DNA of 17,799 nucleotides from an uncultured Coriobacteriales bacterium (GTDB lineage Bacteria; Actinomycetota; Coriobacteriia; Coriobacteriales; UMGS124). The notes beneath the pieces were generated by a model. That model was not told where the DNA came from and did not search any database. It saw nothing but the letters and a program-made list of their open reading frames with translations. The position numbers and the translations under genes were made by a program. The DNA is taken from positions 2,699-20,497 of the forward strand of contig CAIFEU010000030.1 in the NCBI GenBank assembly GCA_903789505.1. Direction: 5' to 3'. Positions 14,653-17,799 of this stretch are shown in pieces (position 1 is the stretch's first letter; every line of letters begins with the position of its first letter).

Positions 14653-15693
14653 ATGGCAATTCCCGGCATTGAGAAGCCTGACTTGCACGCTCTGCCGACC
14701 ATTCGTGAGCGCATGACATATCTGTATGTGGAGCGATGTCTCGTGAACCGCAGTGATGGTGCCGTGACCTTTACCGATTCCCGTGGCACGGCGTACGTCC
14801 CCGCTGCGGCAATTAGTGTCCTCATGCTCGGGCCAGGAACGAACGTATCTCACAGGGCAATGGAGCTCATCGGCGATGCGGGTGCGACGGTGGTTTGGGT
14901 CGGCGAGCGGGGCGTTCGCTTCTACGCAAGTGGTAGCTCGCTCACTCGGTCCTCTCGGCTCATCGCGCGCCAGGCGGAACTTGTCTCCAACACGCGCAAG
15001 CGTCTGACTGTCGCGCGGACGATGTATCAGATGCGCTTTCCGAACGAGGATGTGAGCGGATTCACGATGCAGCAGCTGCGGGGTAGGGAAGGCTCGCGCA
15101 TCAGGTCGGTGTATCGGGCTGCGTCCAAGGAGTACGGCGTCGAATGGCATGGGCGGGAGTACGACCCGCAGAACTTCGATGACGCGAGTGCTGTGAACAG
15201 GGCGCTCTCCGCTGCGCATGCGTGCCTCTACGGCCTCGCGCACGCTGTAATCGTTGCGCTTGGCTGCTCGCCTGCCCTCGGGTTCGTGCACACGGGGCAT
15301 GACCGTTCATTTGTGTACGATGTCGCTGATCTCTACAAGGCGCAGACGACAATCCCGCTGGCATTCCAGGTTGCTGCCGAGAATCCGAGTGATATCGGTT
15401 CTGAGGTTCGGAGAAGGACGAGGGACCTGATGTCGTCCGAACACCTTATTGAACGCGTGACGCACGACATCCGCATGCTGCTGCTTGGCGAGGATGCTGC
15501 GAGTGAGACTGACGTCGACGAACTCACGCTCTGGGACGAAAGGGGCGCGTCAGTCCGCGCCGGTGTCTCCTACCGTGAGCTGGATGGCGGGCACGCTATC
15601 GAAGATGACGCTGTGGACGACATCAATGCTGATGGTACGTCAACAGACGCCTTCTCTACTGGCAGCGTCGAGCAGGACGACCTCATGGGCTGA
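14653..15693 (+). CDS. cas1: Cas1, type I-E integrase subunit
   Basis: Cas1 joins prespacer 3' ends to the leader-proximal repeat as a Cas1-Cas2 complex. The product starts MAIPGIEKPDLHALPTIRER, close to other I-E Cas1 proteins. The metal ligands are present: E146 (GREGSRIR), H213 (GFVHTGH) and D226 with D223 (YDVAD), matching E141, H208, D221 and D218 of E. coli. At 346 residues it is about 40 longer than E. coli Cas1; the excess is an acidic Asp/Glu/Ser/Thr tail from about residue 275. ATG 14653 has AGGGGGAG just upstream (14641-14648), and an in-frame GTG at 14632 is less likely. It is separated from cas6e by a terminator and from cas2 by 25 bases. Confidence 0.95.
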   Translation: MAIPGIEKPDLHALPTIRERMTYLYVERCLVNRSDGAVTFTDSRGTAYVPAAAISVLMLGPGTNVSHRAMELIGDAGATVVWVGERGVRFYASGSSLTRSSRLIARQAELVSNTRKRLTVARTMYQMRFPNEDVSGFTMQQLRGREGSRIRSVYRAASKEYGVEWHGREYDPQNFDDASAVNRALSAAHACLYGLAHAVIVALGCSPALGFVHTGHDRSFVYDVADLYKAQTTIPLAFQVAAENPSDIGSEVRRRTRDLMSSEHLIERVTHDIRMLLLGEDAASETDVDELTLWDERGASVRAGVSYRELDGGHAIEDDAVDDINADGTSTDAFSTGSVEQDDLMG

Positions 15694-15718
15694 CGGCGCC
15701 GTTGAGAAAGGGGAGCCC

Positions 15719-16585
15719 ATGGTTGTGATTGTCCTGGAAAAGTGCCCTCCTGCGCTGCGCGGTGACCTTACGAAGTGGCTGCAGGAAGCCAGCGTCGGGG
15801 TCTATGTGGGTCAGTTGAGCGCACGTGTTCGCGATGAGCTGTGGAAACGCGTCTGCAGTGAGGCAAAGAGCGGTCGCGCGACGATGATATTCTCGGCCAG
15901 AAACGAGCAGCACTATCAAATTCGCGTGCACAACACCTGCTGGGAGCCGGTCGACTATGACGGATTGACGCTCATGATGCGTCCGAGTGCAGAACGCATG
16001 CGGGCAATGCCTGCCAAGCGAATCGGCAGATTGGGCGCTGGCCGCGTCTCCTATCGTCCGAGACGCGCCTCACAACAAGAGCCCAGCCAGTATGTGGTCA
16101 TCGATGTCGAGACTACGGGGCTTGACCCTCATGTTGACCGAATCATAGAAATCGGGGCACTCAAGGTGGTTAACGGAGAACAGAAGGAGGTCTACCAGAG
16201 GATTGTTAAGTCGGGAGTGCCCATTCCTAGCTCCATTGTGCGTCTGACGGGAATCACGGATGAGCTCGTTGAAAGCGAGGGAGTGAGCCCTGCCGAAGCG
16301 CTTGCGGGGTTATATGATTATGTGGGTTACTATCCGATAGTTTCCCATAACGCATCATTTGATATTTCATTTATTGATGAACTGTGTGATTATCTTGATG
16401 TTGAGAAACTTGATAATCGAATCATCGATACGCTTGAACTTGCGCGAAAAGAGGTGCCCAAAGCTCCGAGCTACAGGCTTGGTGATATTGCCATGCAGCT
16501 TGGCGTAGAGGTGAAGGGTCGCCACCGTGCAGTTGACGACTGTTTGACAACAAGGGCACTCTTCCTCAAACTGATTGAGAAATAG
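15719..16585 (+). CDS. cas2: Cas2e fused to a DnaQ-like DEDDh 3'-5' exonuclease
   Basis: Residues 1-95 are a Cas2e ferredoxin fold (MVVIVLEKCPPALRGDLTKW, GVYVG, CWEPVDYDGL), the scaffold dimer of the integrase. A linker (96-123) leads to a DnaQ/epsilon-type exonuclease at about 124-288 with all five DEDDh residues: D129 and E131 (VVIDVETTG), D215 (SHNASFDISF), H269 and D274 (HRAVDD). Fusions of this type are known in some I-E systems, such as Streptococcus thermophilus, where the exonuclease trims prespacer 3' overhangs. The ATG at 15719 follows AAAGGGGAG. Composition is uneven: 16321-16440 is only 34% G+C (41 of 120 by hand count) in a window that is otherwise high-GC. The stop lies 43 bases before the first CRISPR repeat, so the 3' end of the gene may double as part of the leader. 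Confidence 0.95.
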   Translation: MVVIVLEKCPPALRGDLTKWLQEASVGVYVGQLSARVRDELWKRVCSEAKSGRATMIFSARNEQHYQIRVHNTCWEPVDYDGLTLMMRPSAERMRAMPAKRIGRLGAGRVSYRPRRASQQEPSQYVVIDVETTGLDPHVDRIIEIGALKVVNGEQKEVYQRIVKSGVPIPSSIVRLTGITDELVESEGVSPAEALAGLYDYVGYYPIVSHNASFDISFIDELCDYLDVEKLDNRIIDTLELARKEVPKAPSYRLGDIAMQLGVEVKGRHRAVDDCLTTRALFLKLIEK

Positions 16586-16628
16586 AGCTTCTCGGGATTG
16601 ATAGGGCATATACCTGCGTGTTTTTAGT
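16533..16628 (+). promoter_or_regulatory. Probable CRISPR leader, overlapping the cas2 3' end
   Basis: Only 43 bases separate the cas2 stop from repeat 1, short for a type I-E leader with promoter and integration signals. The preceding coding bases contain -35-like boxes: TTGACG at 16533, TTGACA at 16544-16549 and TTGAGA at 16575-16580. TTGATA at 16598-16603 lies 17 bases after the last and is a possible but poor -10. Array transcription towards the right is inferred from repeat orientation; the exact promoter is uncertain. Confidence 0.45.
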
Positions 16629-17799
16629 CTGGTCCCCGCACGCGCGGGGATGATCCGCCACGCTCGGAGGCGGCCCGCCTTATCGCGGCCTGGTCCCCGC
16701 ACGCGCGGGGATGATCCCTATGAGAGAAACGAGTTCCTTATAAATACACCCTGGTCCCCGCACGCGCGGGGATGATCCGTCCGTTGCCGCGCCCTCGACG
16801 GCGCGGACGTCCTGGTCCCCGCACGCGCGGGGATGATCCTCACCATCGCCGGCGCCGGCATCACGATTAACACTGGTCCCCGCACGCGCGGGGATGATCC
16901 TCGGCTCGAACGTCATAGACGGAATCAGGCATGCTGGTCCCCGCACGCGCGGGGATGATCCTGGGCGATCGATCGCTCAGGATGGCGTGGAGTGCTGGTC
17001 CCCGCACGCGCGGGGATGATCCCGTCCTGTGCCACCAGGCGACGTCGGAGCCGGACTGGTCCCCGCACGCGCGGGGATGATCCCGCGCTCGGACGACGTG
17101 AACTCCATGCCGTTGACTGGTCCCCGCACGCGCGGGGATGATCCGAACCCGCCGACCTTGTCCGGGATTCCCGAGAACTGGTCCCCGCACGCGCGGGGAT
17201 GATCCTGCGAATGGAAACCAGGAGCGCGATGCCGTTGGCTGGTCCCCGCACGCGCGGGGATGATCCGCTGCTCAGGGATGACGGATTCCTCGGCAAGAGC
17301 TGGTCCCCGCACGCGCGGGGATGATCCGGCAGCGAAGGCGTAGTGGAAGGCGGTGGCAATCTGGTCCCCGCACGCGCGGGGATGATCCCATCCTGTCCGG
17401 GTCCATCTTCTTCGGCATCACCTGGTCCCCGCACGCGCGGGGATGATCCCGCCATCACACTCGCTCGAGAAGTACTGAGGACCTGGTCCCCGCACGCGCG
17501 GGGATGATCCCACCAGGCGCTTGTTGTTGTCATCGTGAGTCTCCTGGTCCCCGCACCCGCGGGGATGATCCGATGCCGGGCGCGGGGTTCATCGACACCG
17601 AGGCCTGGTCCCCGCACGCGCGGGGATGATCCGGTCACCTCATTCGCCACGTAGACCGTGACCTCCTGGTCCCCGCACGCGCGGGGATGATCCCCTGTTT
17701 GATCAAGTAGGCTGGGTCTTTCTCGACTGGTCCCCGCACGCGCGGGGATGATCCGTACTCGCCGGTCCGCTTCCGGTAAAGCTCCTCCTGGTCCCCGCC
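16629..17799 (+). CRISPR. Type I-E CRISPR array, 20 repeats and 19 spacers, runs off the window
   Basis: Repeats of 28 nt recur with an exact 61-base period from 16629 to 17788, so all 19 spacers are 33 nt. The repeat is CTGGT, then arms CCCCGC and GCGGGG around the loop ACGC, then ATGATCC. Cas6e cleavage after the GCGGGG arm would leave an 8-nt handle made of ATGATCC plus one base. Eighteen of the 19 full repeats are identical; the one at 17544 has G to C at its position 14 (17557). The last repeat is cut after 12 bases, of which the final one (C) differs from consensus. Orientation and the cas2-side position put the leader and newest spacers at the left. No two spacers are alike. The first spacer base is G 8, C 7, T 4, A 0 times. 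Confidence 0.98.

Noticed and set aside
16680..17650. Minus-strand open frames over the array encoding repeated RIIPARAGT and DHPRACGDQ units
   Set aside because: This is the translation of the CRISPR repeat in three phases, a common misannotation; the 61-base period rules out a protein gene.

Overview
The window carries a complete type I-E CRISPR-Cas locus from a high-GC bacterium. The flavoprotein at the left end resembles the large family of FAD-dependent respiratory reductases of gut Coriobacteriia (the Eggerthella/Gordonibacter type), so I infer an actinobacterial, probably coriobacterial, genome. No rRNA or other marker confirms this. The first ~155 bases are G/C homopolymer runs that look like a degraded contig end.

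Layout. 156-1850 (+): FAD-dependent reductase with its N-terminus lost. 2095-3669 (-): DUF1538 membrane protein, convergent with it. 4147-5012 (+): pRiA4b ORF-3 (IS1096 TnpR-like) family gene broken by a frameshift. 5103-5516 (+): small two-helix membrane protein with a Pro/Gln-rich tail. 5517-6111: a 595-base gap with a decayed copy of the 3' end of the frameshifted gene and a degenerate two-repeat, one-spacer mini-CRISPR. 6112-14543 (+): tightly packed effector operon cas3, cas8e, cse2, cas7e, cas5e, cas6e. A strong intrinsic terminator (14553-14594) follows, then cas1 and a cas2 fused to a DnaQ-like DEDDh exonuclease (14653-16585). A regular array of 20 repeats (the last cut by the window end) and 19 spacers of 33 nt begins only 43 nt after cas2.

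How it works together. Cas1 and Cas2-DnaQ capture and insert spacers. The array is read on the + strand, Cas6e cuts each repeat after its hairpin, and Cas8e/Cse2/Cas7/Cas5/Cas6e form Cascade, which recruits Cas3.

The most notable signal is the mini-CRISPR at 5877-5966, just upstream of cas3. Its two pseudo-repeats keep only the parts needed to make one crRNA: the 5' handle in repeat 1 and the Cas6 hairpin in repeat 2. Repeat 1 also keeps its hairpin through a compensatory base-pair change. The first 17 guide bases match 15 positions of the putative cas3 promoter (6069-6086), allowing one bulged base. The two mismatches fall at guide positions 6 and 12, which are the flipped-out positions in Cascade. 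I infer a crRNA-like guide by which Cascade represses its own operon, comparable to CreR/CreA-type guides known from other type I systems.
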